Assembly: GCF_013139515.1 (NCBI RefSeq)
Contig: NZ_WTAR01000118.1
Span: 1-41,793 of the forward strand
Length of the DNA: 41,793 nucleotides
Reading direction: 5' to 3'
Source of the DNA: Lutibacter sp.
GTDB taxonomy: Bacteria > Bacteroidota > Bacteroidia > Flavobacteriales > Flavobacteriaceae
This document shows, one piece after another, positions 25,234 through 34,581 of this stretch; position 1 is the stretch's first letter; each line of letters starts with the position of its first letter. The position numbers and the translations under genes are program-made. A model generated the notes under the pieces. That model saw only the letters and a list, made by a program, of their open reading frames with translations. It did not search any database and had not been told where the DNA came from.

Positions 25234-26202
25234 ATGTCAAGAATTTTAACTGGTGTTCAAAGTACAGGAACACCACATTTAGGTAACTTATTAGGAGCTA
25301 TTATTCCAGCGATTGAAATGGCTAACAATCCTAAAAACGAATCATTTTTATTTATTGCAGATATGCATTCGTTAACTCAAATTAAAGATGGTAAAACATT
25401 ACGAGAAAACACGTATAGTACTGCTGCAACTTGGCTCGCTTTCGGTTTAAATGTGAATAAAACTGTATTTTATCGTCAAAGTGATATTCCTGAAGTGACA
25501 GAACTTTCTTGGTATTTAAGTTGCTTTTTCCCTTACCAACGTTTAACATTAGCACATAGTTTTAAAGATAAATCTGATAGATTGGAAGATGTAAATGCAG
25601 GTTTATTTTCGTATCCAATGTTAATGGCTGCAGATATTTTACTGTACGATGCGGAAATTGTTCCGGTTGGAAAAGATCAATTACAACACTTAGAAATAAC
25701 GCGTGATGTTGCCAATAGATTTAACCATCAAATGGGTGATGCATTGGTTCCGCCTGAAGCAAAAATACAAGAAGGAACCATGTATGTTCCTGGAACTGAT
25801 GGTGGTAAAATGAGTAAATCTAGTGGAAATATTATCAATTTATTTTTACCAGATAAGCAACTGCGTAAACAAATTATGAAAATTCAAACGGATTCAACAC
25901 CTTTGGAAGATCCTAAAAATCCTGATACTTGTAATTTATTTTCTTTGTATAAATTAATAGCTTCTGAAGACAAAATTAAAGAAATGAGAGTTAATTATGA
26001 AGGTGGAAACTACGGTTATGGACACGCAAAACAAGCTTTTTTTGAACTATTAATTGAAAAATACTCTACTGAAAGAGAACGCTACAACTACTTTATGAAT
26101 AATTTAGAAGAAATTGATAAAGCCTTAGCTGTAGGTGCTGAAAAAGCTAGAAAAGTTGCAACCAATGTTTTACAAAGAGTTAGATCTAAATTAGGATATT
26201 AG
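25234..26202 (+). CDS. trpS: Tryptophanyl-tRNA synthetase
   Basis: Class I synthetase charging tRNA-Trp. The HIGH-type motif PHLG is at 14-17 and KMSKS is at 192-196, with a 322-residue length normal for bacterial TrpRS. It is monocistronic, with a promoter box upstream and a bidirectional terminator 30 bp after the stop. No leader peptide or tandem Trp codons are present upstream. Confidence 0.97.
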   Translation: MSRILTGVQSTGTPHLGNLLGAIIPAIEMANNPKNESFLFIADMHSLTQIKDGKTLRENTYSTAATWLAFGLNVNKTVFYRQSDIPEVTELSWYLSCFFPYQRLTLAHSFKDKSDRLEDVNAGLFSYPMLMAADILLYDAEIVPVGKDQLQHLEITRDVANRFNHQMGDALVPPEAKIQEGTMYVPGTDGGKMSKSSGNIINLFLPDKQLRKQIMKIQTDSTPLEDPKNPDTCNLFSLYKLIASEDKIKEMRVNYEGGNYGYGHAKQAFFELLIEKYSTERERYNYFMNNLEEIDKALAVGAEKARKVATNVLQRVRSKLGY

Positions 26203-26231
26203 TTAATCTAAAACTTAACTATTTATTGAAT

Positions 26232-26268
26232 AAAAAACAGGTAATGAAAAATTCATTACCTGTTTTTT
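26232..26268. terminator. Bidirectional terminator between trpS and the DUF5689 gene
   Basis: Stem caggtaatgaa / ttcattacctg (26238-26248 and 26252-26262), AAA loop, with A6 on the left and T6 on the right, so it can stop transcripts from both sides. Confidence 0.88.
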
Positions 26269-26275
26269 ATTTACA

Positions 26276-28342
26276 TTATCTTACTCTTGGGTTAAAATTT
26301 TCAGGTGCATTTTGTAGCATATTTGGGTTTGTAATTAACGTATTTGAATTATCAGAAAAAATAGTCCATTCACTAATTGTAAAAGAAGTGTTTGGTTCAA
26401 TAACCGCTAAATTTCTAATTGATTTTCCGTCTTCGTATTCCCAATTTGTACCGTTACCATCTTGACCAATAACTCCAAAAACATCTATTCTTGTTCCTGT
26501 GTTATCAACTAACTCATACACATCATCACCATTTCCAGAAATATAGGTTGACGTTATATTTGGAGTATCATTAAAAATAGCCGAATAACCTGTATTTGCT
26601 ATAATTATAAAACCACCAACGGAAATTGTAATTCCTGTTAAATCAATTGGTGAACTTGAAACTGAAGTAGCACCATTCGTATATTTATTCAATTTCCAAC
26701 CTGTTAAATTTATTTCTGAATCACCAGCATTGAATAATTCTACAAAACGAGATGTGGTACTGTTTTTTGGGTCAGCAACCTCAGTTATCATAATTTTAGG
26801 AATAATTATTGGGCAAGTTTCATAACCAGCGTTAAATCGAACATCACTTATTGTTCTTAATTCTAAACTATTACTTAAAACTCCCGTTATTTTACCGTGC
26901 CCTTCCGGGAATAATTCATTAGCAAAAGTTGCATCACCATTTGTGAATACTGATACTTTTATAGTTTCTCCACAAGTTTCAAGTGTTCTTGTACCATCAT
27001 CATCACCTGTAAAAAAAGCAAATGATTTTCCTAATTCGTTTTCAACTAATTGGGTGTTTAAAATGCTAACTAACGTGTTTTGATAGTTAGTATTTAATAC
27101 TTCTGAAATTGGAATTTCAGTTGAAATTATATCAAAATTTTCACCACTATTATATATAAAATTACCTATTACTGAAGCATCAATCTTTGAAATTTTATTG
27201 CCGTTAGGAAATCCAATGGTTAATATTCCATCATTTTTAGCCATATACAATTTATCTAATTTTATAAAAACCCTGTCACCCACATTATAATCTTCAAAAA
27301 TAGCATCACTTTCAATTAATAGCTGAATACCAGCAGTTGGGCTTTCAATAGTGTTTTGAATCACTAATTTTTCTTTAAAATTACCCGATTCATCACTTGA
27401 AACAACATATCCTTCTATTATGTAATTATTATTGATTCCAAATTCAACCATAGATCCTTCATACAAATCTCTGACTTCAGAAATTGTAATAGTTGGTGTT
27501 AATGCGTTTGAATAATCGCATCGTTCTTCTGTGAATTTTACATCTTCTGTATCTCTTAAATACAATTGAAAATCATCATAAAAATTTCCAAAAACAGCAA
27601 TAACGCTTCCTTTTCCTTCTGGTACTAAATTATTTTTAAATTTTGAAAATCCACTGTTTCTAATAATTACCTCTTCAACTATATCACAATTAGTATTAAA
27701 GCTCTCTAACACTCGGTTTACAGTTTCTGTATCTTCAATATTTGCATACGACAATCCTAAATCATTCGTTTTAAATTGTACATTTTCAATTTCAATCAAC
27801 ATTTCTAGCATAGCTTCATTCAACTCTGTAATTGCAACTTTTTTTGGAATAATTTCAGCAACTTCACACGAGCGAAAAATATGATTTTTAACTTCAAAAG
27901 CAGAAATACGAGCCAACCCTCCTTCAACTGCTTGTCCAATTTGAATACTTCCAAAACTATAGCCAACGGCTAATCCATTTAAATTCACATAAATTTTCCG
28001 ACCAACATCATATTTGGTGTATAAATTAGTTTCATCAATAGAAATTTTTATTGCTGAAGTAGGGTTTTCGGGTTTATCTTGTATTGAAAGGGTTTTGTAA
28101 ATATTACCCAATTTATCGCTTGAAACCACATAACCTTCAATAATAACTTCAGTGTCAATAACAGTTGCGCCACCAAAAGTGTACATATCTTTTACTTGTT
28201 GAATAGTGTTGGTAACTGTAAAATTAGGTTCAAGACAATCAACTGTTGGAGTTGAAAAATCTTGATCTTTAACACATCCTAAAAACTGGCTGAGTACTAA
28301 GAGTATTCCTATTACTTTTTGATAATTTTTAATTTTTTTCAT
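26276..28342 (-). CDS. Lipoprotein with two DUF5689 repeats and a lamin tail domain
   Basis: A predicted surface lipoprotein of 688 residues; the lipobox FLGC puts the lipid at Cys23. Two related halves (about 45-275 and 285-515) each begin with an ITISEVRDLYEG-like segment, then a GYVVSSDxxGN motif and a CETIKV- or CEVAEI-like segment, which I read as tandem DUF5689/OB-like domains. The C-terminal part (about 522-640) is a lamin tail domain (FVELFNAGDSEINLTGWKL, DVYELVDNTGTRIDVFG). Both domains often sit beside secreted nucleases in Bacteroidota. It starts 10 bp after the TonB receptor gene and is probably that receptor's surface partner. Confidence 0.82.
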   Translation of the reverse strand: MKKIKNYQKVIGILLVLSQFLGCVKDQDFSTPTVDCLEPNFTVTNTIQQVKDMYTFGGATVIDTEVIIEGYVVSSDKLGNIYKTLSIQDKPENPTSAIKISIDETNLYTKYDVGRKIYVNLNGLAVGYSFGSIQIGQAVEGGLARISAFEVKNHIFRSCEVAEIIPKKVAITELNEAMLEMLIEIENVQFKTNDLGLSYANIEDTETVNRVLESFNTNCDIVEEVIIRNSGFSKFKNNLVPEGKGSVIAVFGNFYDDFQLYLRDTEDVKFTEERCDYSNALTPTITISEVRDLYEGSMVEFGINNNYIIEGYVVSSDESGNFKEKLVIQNTIESPTAGIQLLIESDAIFEDYNVGDRVFIKLDKLYMAKNDGILTIGFPNGNKISKIDASVIGNFIYNSGENFDIISTEIPISEVLNTNYQNTLVSILNTQLVENELGKSFAFFTGDDDGTRTLETCGETIKVSVFTNGDATFANELFPEGHGKITGVLSNSLELRTISDVRFNAGYETCPIIIPKIMITEVADPKNSTTSRFVELFNAGDSEINLTGWKLNKYTNGATSVSSSPIDLTGITISVGGFIIIANTGYSAIFNDTPNITSTYISGNGDDVYELVDNTGTRIDVFGVIGQDGNGTNWEYEDGKSIRNLAVIEPNTSFTISEWTIFSDNSNTLITNPNMLQNAPENFNPRVR

Positions 28343-28352
28343 AGCTTTTTTT

Positions 28353-31112
28353 TTAAAATCTTACATATAAATTTAGATAGTATGATGTATTATTCCCAAA
28401 CCAATATTTTGGTCCGAAAATGGGTTTATTTAATTGTTTGTCTTGCTTTAATTCTGGATAATTGGCATTTCTAGATTGTTCAAAACCACCTGTTTTAAAA
28501 ACCTCGCCAAAAACATTATTAATACCCAGAAAAAATCCAACGTAATTATGATTAATTAACCAAGATTTTCCACCAACAAGATTTACTAAAAAAGCATCGT
28601 CAAATTTTTCTTGAATTAATAATGAATTTACTTGTTCTTGAGTAACTTCAACTCCGGTTTCATCATCAACAAAAGGAACGCTATCAGTATCTGTGTAAAA
28701 ATTATCGGTTCTTAATAATGGTGAAATATCTAAATAATTGTTTGACAAAAAATTGGTGCTTGCTTGAAACCACCAAAAATTTGGGTCTCTATATTCAAAT
28801 CCTAAAGAATAAGCTTTTTGAGGTGTGCCTGATAAATGATAATTTTTCAAATAAGCAGTTCCGAAATTGCTATTTTCATCGGTAAAACTTTCAGATTGTA
28901 TATATAATTGTGGATTATTATCATAGGTAAACTGGCCAAAACCAGCTGCTCCCAACAATTTAATTGCAGATGTAATTTGATAATCAACACTTAATTCTAT
29001 TCCTATATTCTTTTTATCAACTCCTGTAATAATTTCATTTACAAAATCAGCTTGATCTCCTAATAATCCTTCAGCAAAAAAGAACGAAGTTTCAACAGCG
29101 TCACTAAATTTAGTAAAATAAGTGGTGATTCTTGATTGAAATTTTGACGATCTAAACATATAACTTAGGTCGGCTGTTACAATTTTTTCACTTGTTAAAT
29201 CGGGTGTAATATTGTTATTTACTCTTGAATTTGAAAACGTATTTCTAATAGTTGGCGCATTTGAAATATAAGCTCCATTAAAATTTAATAAATGACGGCC
29301 TGTAAATTTATACGTAAAACCTCCTTTTATACTAAAGTTAAAGAATGCTAATTTTTCACTTTTCCCGAAGGAATTAGTTGAATATGTTCCGTTTTTATAT
29401 AAACCTTCTCTTTGATAACTAGTATTTTTTAAGTTGATGCCTACAAAATAATCAAGGTTTCTTTTTGTGAATTGTAATTGAGAAAACGCACTTGTTTCAT
29501 TAGCATTTATTAAATAATTATACTGGAATTTATCATTAACTTTTACAGTTCTATTTGGGTTATTTAAATCATTTTGTTGTGCTTCATTTTCAGCATATTG
29601 GTCTAAATCTACAAAACCATTACCACCTAGTAAATCTAACATATTTCCGTAATTTTTAGATGTTAAATTTTTATACGAAATCCCTGCATTTAGTTGTGTG
29701 TTTTCACCAAAAATTGTGTTAACTATAGAGTTAAAACTAATTTGAGAATCGTCAACTCTGTCTTCATACAAATAATACAATGAGTTGCCATTGTTAACAT
29801 TTACTCTATATAATTCCTTCCAATTTAATTGTCCGTTATCTAAAAATTCTTGTTCTGATAAATACGCATTTGCATAGTCTAAATTATCTTCAAAACGTAA
29901 ATAACTGCTTGGCAAATATTTCCAATAAGTTGGGTCAGGATTTGGCGCATTAAAATAACCTAATCTGCTATTTCCAATATGCCCAAATTGAAAGGCTAAT
30001 GTTGTTTTTAACGAAGTCTTTTCATTCGTATAATAATGACTTAACATTACAATTGGCTCCATAATTTCCTTCATTCGAGAGTTTCGTTTGTCACCTTCTT
30101 GGTTTCCCCAATATGCATTGTATGTATATCCTTTTAAATCATAAACTTCTTGTGTGTTTGGTGAAGATTTCCCTCTTCTATTTGGAGCAATAAAAGCTGT
30201 TAAATTTAGACTATGGTTATTGTTTAATTTCTTTTCAGCAGCTAAAAAAGCGGCCCAAGCATTGTAAGATGTACCTTCTAAATAACCTTCATTAGCAATT
30301 CTTCGAGAGCCAGAAACCACAAAAGCCCAATTGTTTTTATTAAGGCCACTTGCGTAAGTTGCCATAACACGTCCTGTATAACTTTTGTTAGTTGCTGATA
30401 ATGATACTTTTGAAACTTTTTGATAATCTGAAGCTCTTGTACTAAAATTTGTACTTCCTAAAATTCCACCAAAAGTAGTTGAAGAAGGTGCCAAACCGTT
30501 GGTGAAATCCTGATTTCTAAAAGCATCATTTAATCCTCCCCAATCGCTCCATTGTGGTCTTCCATCAAATAACTTATTCATTTCAACACCATTTATTGAA
30601 ATAATTCCATAACTAGAGTCGTACCCGCGAACTTTAAACCAAGCTTGTCCAAAATTAAAAGCGGCAGCTTTTAAATACGTGTCTTTTGACGATTGAAACA
30701 AACCAGCAATATAATCTGAACTTCCATCTTTATCACCTAACAAATCATCATCTGATAATGAAATAATACTTGTAACTTCTAGTTTATTAATTGCTTTATA
30801 CAAAAAAATTGTTCCTAAATTATACGTTTCATTTTCAAGTAAATTTATAGGTAAATTTTGACTGCTAAACCCTTCAACAGAAATTTGAATTATTTGTTTT
30901 CCTATAGGGATGTTTTCTATACTAAATTCACCATTAGAATTAGTTTTGGTAAAAATATTGGTGTTTTTAATATGAATTAAAACTTCTTTTAAAAAAATTT
31001 CAGAAGGCACTTCAACTACTTTTCCCTTAATTGAAGTTTGTGTTTGAGAAGCAGCGTTTATTGTACAGCATAGCCATACAATAGTCGCAATAACTATTAT
31101 TTTCATTTGCAA
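28353..31112 (-). CDS. TonB-dependent receptor with carboxypeptidase-regulatory-like domain
   Basis: An outer membrane importer of 919 residues with a signal peptide (about 1-22), a carboxypeptidase-regulatory-like domain (about 27-105), a plug (about 125-240) and a large barrel ending in the typical terminal Phe (YLNLYVRF). The plug shows FKVRGYDSSYGIISINGVEM and TFGGILGSTNFSTR. The pairing with a downstream lipoprotein looks like a SusC/SusD-type module, but the partner is DUF5689 rather than SusD. The substrate is not evident; the neighbouring nuclease suggests nucleic acid or phosphate esters. Confidence 0.88.
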   Translation of the reverse strand: MQMKIIVIATIVWLCCTINAASQTQTSIKGKVVEVPSEIFLKEVLIHIKNTNIFTKTNSNGEFSIENIPIGKQIIQISVEGFSSQNLPINLLENETYNLGTIFLYKAINKLEVTSIISLSDDDLLGDKDGSSDYIAGLFQSSKDTYLKAAAFNFGQAWFKVRGYDSSYGIISINGVEMNKLFDGRPQWSDWGGLNDAFRNQDFTNGLAPSSTTFGGILGSTNFSTRASDYQKVSKVSLSATNKSYTGRVMATYASGLNKNNWAFVVSGSRRIANEGYLEGTSYNAWAAFLAAEKKLNNNHSLNLTAFIAPNRRGKSSPNTQEVYDLKGYTYNAYWGNQEGDKRNSRMKEIMEPIVMLSHYYTNEKTSLKTTLAFQFGHIGNSRLGYFNAPNPDPTYWKYLPSSYLRFEDNLDYANAYLSEQEFLDNGQLNWKELYRVNVNNGNSLYYLYEDRVDDSQISFNSIVNTIFGENTQLNAGISYKNLTSKNYGNMLDLLGGNGFVDLDQYAENEAQQNDLNNPNRTVKVNDKFQYNYLINANETSAFSQLQFTKRNLDYFVGINLKNTSYQREGLYKNGTYSTNSFGKSEKLAFFNFSIKGGFTYKFTGRHLLNFNGAYISNAPTIRNTFSNSRVNNNITPDLTSEKIVTADLSYMFRSSKFQSRITTYFTKFSDAVETSFFFAEGLLGDQADFVNEIITGVDKKNIGIELSVDYQITSAIKLLGAAGFGQFTYDNNPQLYIQSESFTDENSNFGTAYLKNYHLSGTPQKAYSLGFEYRDPNFWWFQASTNFLSNNYLDISPLLRTDNFYTDTDSVPFVDDETGVEVTQEQVNSLLIQEKFDDAFLVNLVGGKSWLINHNYVGFFLGINNVFGEVFKTGGFEQSRNANYPELKQDKQLNKPIFGPKYWFGNNTSYYLNLYVRF

Positions 31113-31181
31113 TTTTTTTTAAAAGTACTAATTTTCAGAGTAAATACCTTAAAAATGGTAAATTTTTATTTGTGTTTTTTT

Positions 31182-31189
31182 TATATTTG
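31182..31189 (+). promoter_or_regulatory. -7 promoter box of the STAS-like gene
   Basis: TATATTTG matches TAnnTTTG exactly, 29 bp before the ATG at 31219. No -33 TTTG at normal spacing. Confidence 0.45.
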
Positions 31190-31218
31190 GTGTTTTACTA
31201 CGCTTAATTTAATTTAAA

Positions 31219-31659
31219 ATGAAGAGCTGCATTAGCTATAAAATTATACCAGAAAAGAAACTTGTGTTAGAATATTTTTGTGGTAATTTAGTTTGGGATG
31301 ATCTTATTAATAATAAGAAAAAACTTGCACTGGAAAAAAATTACAATCCAACATTTAATATTATAGATGATGTTAGAGATGCTTTTGTAGTGTATAAAGA
31401 AGAAAATATTGTTGAGTTTGTTGAACTTTTAAGAAATAATAGCGAATTATATGGCATAAGAAAAACAGCTATTTTAACAGATACTCCAAATCAATTAATA
31501 AATTCAATAACTTTAGATACTGTAAAAAACACTCCTTTTAAACTTAAAACCGTTAGTACGCTTTTAACTGCAACAAAATGGGTAAATGCTTCTCCTTCCG
31601 ATTTTAAATTAGTTAAAGATTCTTTAACTGAATTAAAAAATAAAGCACAAAGTTTATAA
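31219..31659 (+). CDS. Small SpoIIAA/STAS-like protein of unknown function
   Basis: The 146-residue soluble protein alternates beta strands and helices in the order of the SpoIIAA/STAS-like fold: ISYKIIPEKKLVLEYFCGNL, a helix, FNIIDDVRDAFV, a helix, KTAILTDTP, a helix. Similar short cytoplasmic proteins occur singly in flavobacteria. The phosphorylatable Ser or Thr of anti-sigma antagonists is not obvious. It has its own promoter box and lies between the divergent TonB receptor and the nuclease gene, from which 131 bp separate it. Function not known. Confidence 0.6.
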   Translation: MKSCISYKIIPEKKLVLEYFCGNLVWDDLINNKKKLALEKNYNPTFNIIDDVRDAFVVYKEENIVEFVELLRNNSELYGIRKTAILTDTPNQLINSITLDTVKNTPFKLKTVSTLLTATKWVNASPSDFKLVKDSLTELKNKAQSL

Positions 31660-31790
31660 CGTTATATCACCTACCTTCTTCTTCCTTCTTTTGAAGAATA
31701 ATTATCTTCGTTTCCAATTTACATCTTATTTAATTTTAATTATTTTTCTCCAAAATTTGTTAGTAAATTAGCTGTTCTCAAAATAAGATT

Positions 31791-32834
31791 ATGAAACAAT
31801 TTTACTCAATATTTCTTTTATTATTACTTTCTTCAACATTACTATTTTGTCAAAAAGATTACCAAATTAAAACCGTTGCATTTTACAATCTTGAAAATCT
31901 TTTTGATACAATTAACGATCCCACAAAAAATGATGAAGCAAGTCCAATCATGGAAATTAAAGAAAATAGAGGTGTTATTTATCAAAAAAAGCTAACTAAT
32001 ATGGCTAAAGTTCTTTCTGAAATTGGAACCAAAGAAGCTAAAAATAGCCCTGTAATTATAGGTGTTTCTGAAATTGAAAACAGAAAAGTACTTGAAGATT
32101 TAACTCAAACTAACTATTTAAAAGATAAACAATACAGTATTATTCATTATGATTCTCCTGATTTAAGAGGAATTGATGTTGCTTTATTATACCAAGAAAA
32201 GTATTTTAAACCTATACACCATGAAACTTTTGAATTAAAATTATGGAAGGAAAATGGAATGAGAATTTACACAAGAGACCAATTATTGGTTTCGGGATAT
32301 TTAGATGATGAACTAATTCATATTATTGTTAATCATTGGCCTTCAAGAAGAGGTGGCGAAGAAAAAAGTAGAGCAAAACGAGAAAAAGCAGCTTATTTAA
32401 ACACTCAAATAATTGAGAAAATAAAATTAAGTGATCCAAACCCTAAAATAATTATTATGGGTGATTTAAACGATGATCCAACAAATTCTAGTTTAAAAAA
32501 GGTGCTAAAAACAAAAACTAGAAAAGCGAACGTTAAAAAAGGAGATATTTACAACCCAATGGAAGATATGTTTAGACGTGGCGAAAATACTTTAGTGTAT
32601 AGAGATAATATTAATTTGTTTGACCAAATTATGTTTACTTCTCCATTATTAACAACTACAAAAGATTATTCTACTTATAAAATGTATAAAACCAATGTTT
32701 TTAATCCACAATATTTAACTACACAAACAGGGAAATATAAAGGATATCCTCATAGAAGTTTTTCAGGAAATCGATTTATTAATGGTTATAGCGATCATTA
32801 TCCTGTATATATGTATTTGATAAAAGAAAATTAA
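31791..32834 (+). CDS. Secreted endonuclease/exonuclease/phosphatase family protein
   Basis: A Mg-dependent phosphodiesterase fold of the DNase I/EEP superfamily, 347 residues, with an N-terminal signal peptide (about 1-20) that directs it out of the cytoplasm. The catalytic elements are complete: FYNLENLFD (N33, E35), GVSEIENR (E94), NHWPSRRGG (N181, H182), GDLNDDP (D225, N227) and YSDHYP (D335, H336). The NHWPSRRGG form is typical of Bacteroidota secreted nucleases. It may act on extracellular DNA or on phosphate esters. It follows the STAS-like gene in the same direction and ends at a strong terminator. Confidence 0.9.
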   Translation: MKQFYSIFLLLLLSSTLLFCQKDYQIKTVAFYNLENLFDTINDPTKNDEASPIMEIKENRGVIYQKKLTNMAKVLSEIGTKEAKNSPVIIGVSEIENRKVLEDLTQTNYLKDKQYSIIHYDSPDLRGIDVALLYQEKYFKPIHHETFELKLWKENGMRIYTRDQLLVSGYLDDELIHIIVNHWPSRRGGEEKSRAKREKAAYLNTQIIEKIKLSDPNPKIIIMGDLNDDPTNSSLKKVLKTKTRKANVKKGDIYNPMEDMFRRGENTLVYRDNINLFDQIMFTSPLLTTTKDYSTYKMYKTNVFNPQYLTTQTGKYKGYPHRSFSGNRFINGYSDHYPVYMYLIKEN

Positions 32835-32874
32835 AAATTTCGTTATTCAATATGAATTTTGAATAACGAAATTT
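32835..32874. terminator. Terminator between the nuclease and ALDH genes
   Basis: A perfect 16-bp inverted repeat (32835-32850 aaatttcgttattcaa and 32859-32874) with an 8-nt loop starts right at the nuclease stop codon. AT-rich outer ends allow action from either side. Confidence 0.8.
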
Positions 32875-32899
32875 CTATAAACATCTTAAATAATATAAC

Positions 32900-34453
32900 T
32901 TACAAATCAAACTTTATACCCTGAGCTAAAGGAAGTTCCGTTGTATAATTAATGGTGTTTGTTTGTCTTCTCATATACACTTTCCAAGCATCAGAACCAG
33001 ATTCTCTTCCTCCACCAGTTTCTTTTTCACCACCAAAAGCGCCTCCAATTTCAGCTCCTGAAGTTCCAATATTTACGTTTGCAATTCCACAATCTGAACC
33101 AGCTTGAGATAAGAAAGCTTCAGCTTCGCGTAAATTATTAGTCATAATTGCTGATGAAAGTCCTTGAACAACACCATTTTGAATTTCAATAGCATTATTT
33201 ACATCACCACTGTATTTTAATAAATATAAAACCGGTGCAAATGTTTCATTTTGAACAATTTCGAAGTGATTTTTAGCTTCAGCAATTGCAGGTTTTACAT
33301 AACAACCACTTTCATAACCTTCACCACTTAAAACACCACCTTCAACTAATAAATTACCACCTTCTTCAGTTACTTTTTGTAAAGCGTTTTCATACATTTT
33401 CACAGCATCTTTATCAATTAGTGGCCCAACATGATTATTTTCATCTAATGGGTTTCCAATATTTAATTGTTTATAAGCAGCAACTAAAGCATCTTTAACT
33501 TTATCGTACATAGATTCGTGAATTATTAGTCTACGAGTAGATGTACAACGCTGCCCGGCAGTTCCAACAGCTCCAAAAACAGCACCAATAATCGTCATTT
33601 TTATATCAGCATCGGGTGTTACAATAATAGCATTGTTTCCTCCTAATTCTAATAATGATCTTCCTAATCTCTCAGCTACTGTTTTAGCAACAATTTTACC
33701 CATTCTAATTGAACCAGTTGCAGAAATTAAAGGAATACGTTTATCTGTTGTCATATATTCACCAACTTTATAATCGCCATTTATAATGCTCGAAATTCCT
33801 TCTGGTAAATTATTTTCTTTTAATACATCAGCAATAATATTTTGACAAGCAATGCTGCATAAAGGTGCTTTTTCTGAAGCTTTCCAAACACAAACATCCC
33901 CAGCAATCCAAGCTAAAGCAGTATTCCAAGCCCATACAGCTACAGGAAAGTTAAATGCAGAGATAATTCCTACAATTCCAAGCGGATGGTATTGATCGTA
34001 CATTCTATGTCCGGGACGTTCAGAATGTAATGTAGAACCGTTTAATTGACGTGATAAACCAACTGCAAAGTCACAGATATCTATCATTTCTTGTACTTCA
34101 CCCAAACCTTCTTGTAGTGATTTACCCATTTCATACGAAACCAATTCACCTAAAGGTTGTTTTAATTCACGTAATTTTTCACCAAACTGACGAACAATTT
34201 CACCGCGTAAGGGTGCTGGTTTTAACCTCCAAGTTTTAAAAGCACTTTGAGCGGTTTCCATTACTTTTTCAAAATCATCATTTGTAGTTGAAGTAACTTT
34301 ACCTATTAGTTTTCCATCAACTGGAGAATATGATTCTAGTATTTCACCATTTCCAAAGAAATTAGAACCTGTTGAAGTTCCTTTATTTAACTCTTGTATT
34401 CCTAATTCTTTTAATGCTTTTTCAATAGTGTTTTCGAGTGTTATGATTTCCAT
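32900..34453 (-). CDS. Aldehyde dehydrogenase, ALDH7 (aminoadipate semialdehyde) type
   Basis: NAD(P)-dependent aldehyde oxidation in the cytoplasm. The ALDH7 group, assigned here from LELGGNNAIIV (general base Glu269) and GTAGQRCTSTRRL (nucleophile Cys303), oxidises alpha-aminoadipate semialdehyde / piperideine-6-carboxylate in lysine breakdown. The 517-residue length is typical, and FNFPVAVWAWN and the C-terminal GGAFGGEKETGGGRE are intact. It is monocistronic, with a terminator on each side. The exact substrate is inferred. Together with the glutaryl-CoA dehydrogenase-like enzyme at 5917-7095 it suggests lysine catabolism. Confidence 0.88.
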   Translation of the reverse strand: MEIITLENTIEKALKELGIQELNKGTSTGSNFFGNGEILESYSPVDGKLIGKVTSTTNDDFEKVMETAQSAFKTWRLKPAPLRGEIVRQFGEKLRELKQPLGELVSYEMGKSLQEGLGEVQEMIDICDFAVGLSRQLNGSTLHSERPGHRMYDQYHPLGIVGIISAFNFPVAVWAWNTALAWIAGDVCVWKASEKAPLCSIACQNIIADVLKENNLPEGISSIINGDYKVGEYMTTDKRIPLISATGSIRMGKIVAKTVAERLGRSLLELGGNNAIIVTPDADIKMTIIGAVFGAVGTAGQRCTSTRRLIIHESMYDKVKDALVAAYKQLNIGNPLDENNHVGPLIDKDAVKMYENALQKVTEEGGNLLVEGGVLSGEGYESGCYVKPAIAEAKNHFEIVQNETFAPVLYLLKYSGDVNNAIEIQNGVVQGLSSAIMTNNLREAEAFLSQAGSDCGIANVNIGTSGAEIGGAFGGEKETGGGRESGSDAWKVYMRRQTNTINYTTELPLAQGIKFDL

Positions 34454-34513
34454 AAATTGGTTTTTTTTATAGTTGTTTTACACAAATTTACAATAATAAA
34501 TAGTATAAAAAGA

Positions 34514-34541
34514 AAAGCCGTTTCAAATTTGAAACGGCTTT
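34514..34541 (-). terminator. Terminator of the sigma factor/beta-barrel operon
   Basis: A 28-bp perfect palindrome (aaagccgtttcaaa and its complement) with T-rich sequence following on the minus strand, 41 bp after the stop at 34582. Confidence 0.85.
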
Positions 34542-34581
34542 CTTCATTCAATATTTGGTAACCAACCAAATAATAAACCAA

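Noticed and set aside
31151-31162. Single AAATGGTA-like half site before the STAS-like gene
   Set aside because: Only one half site, with no second copy 21 bp away, so not counted as a LytTR site.
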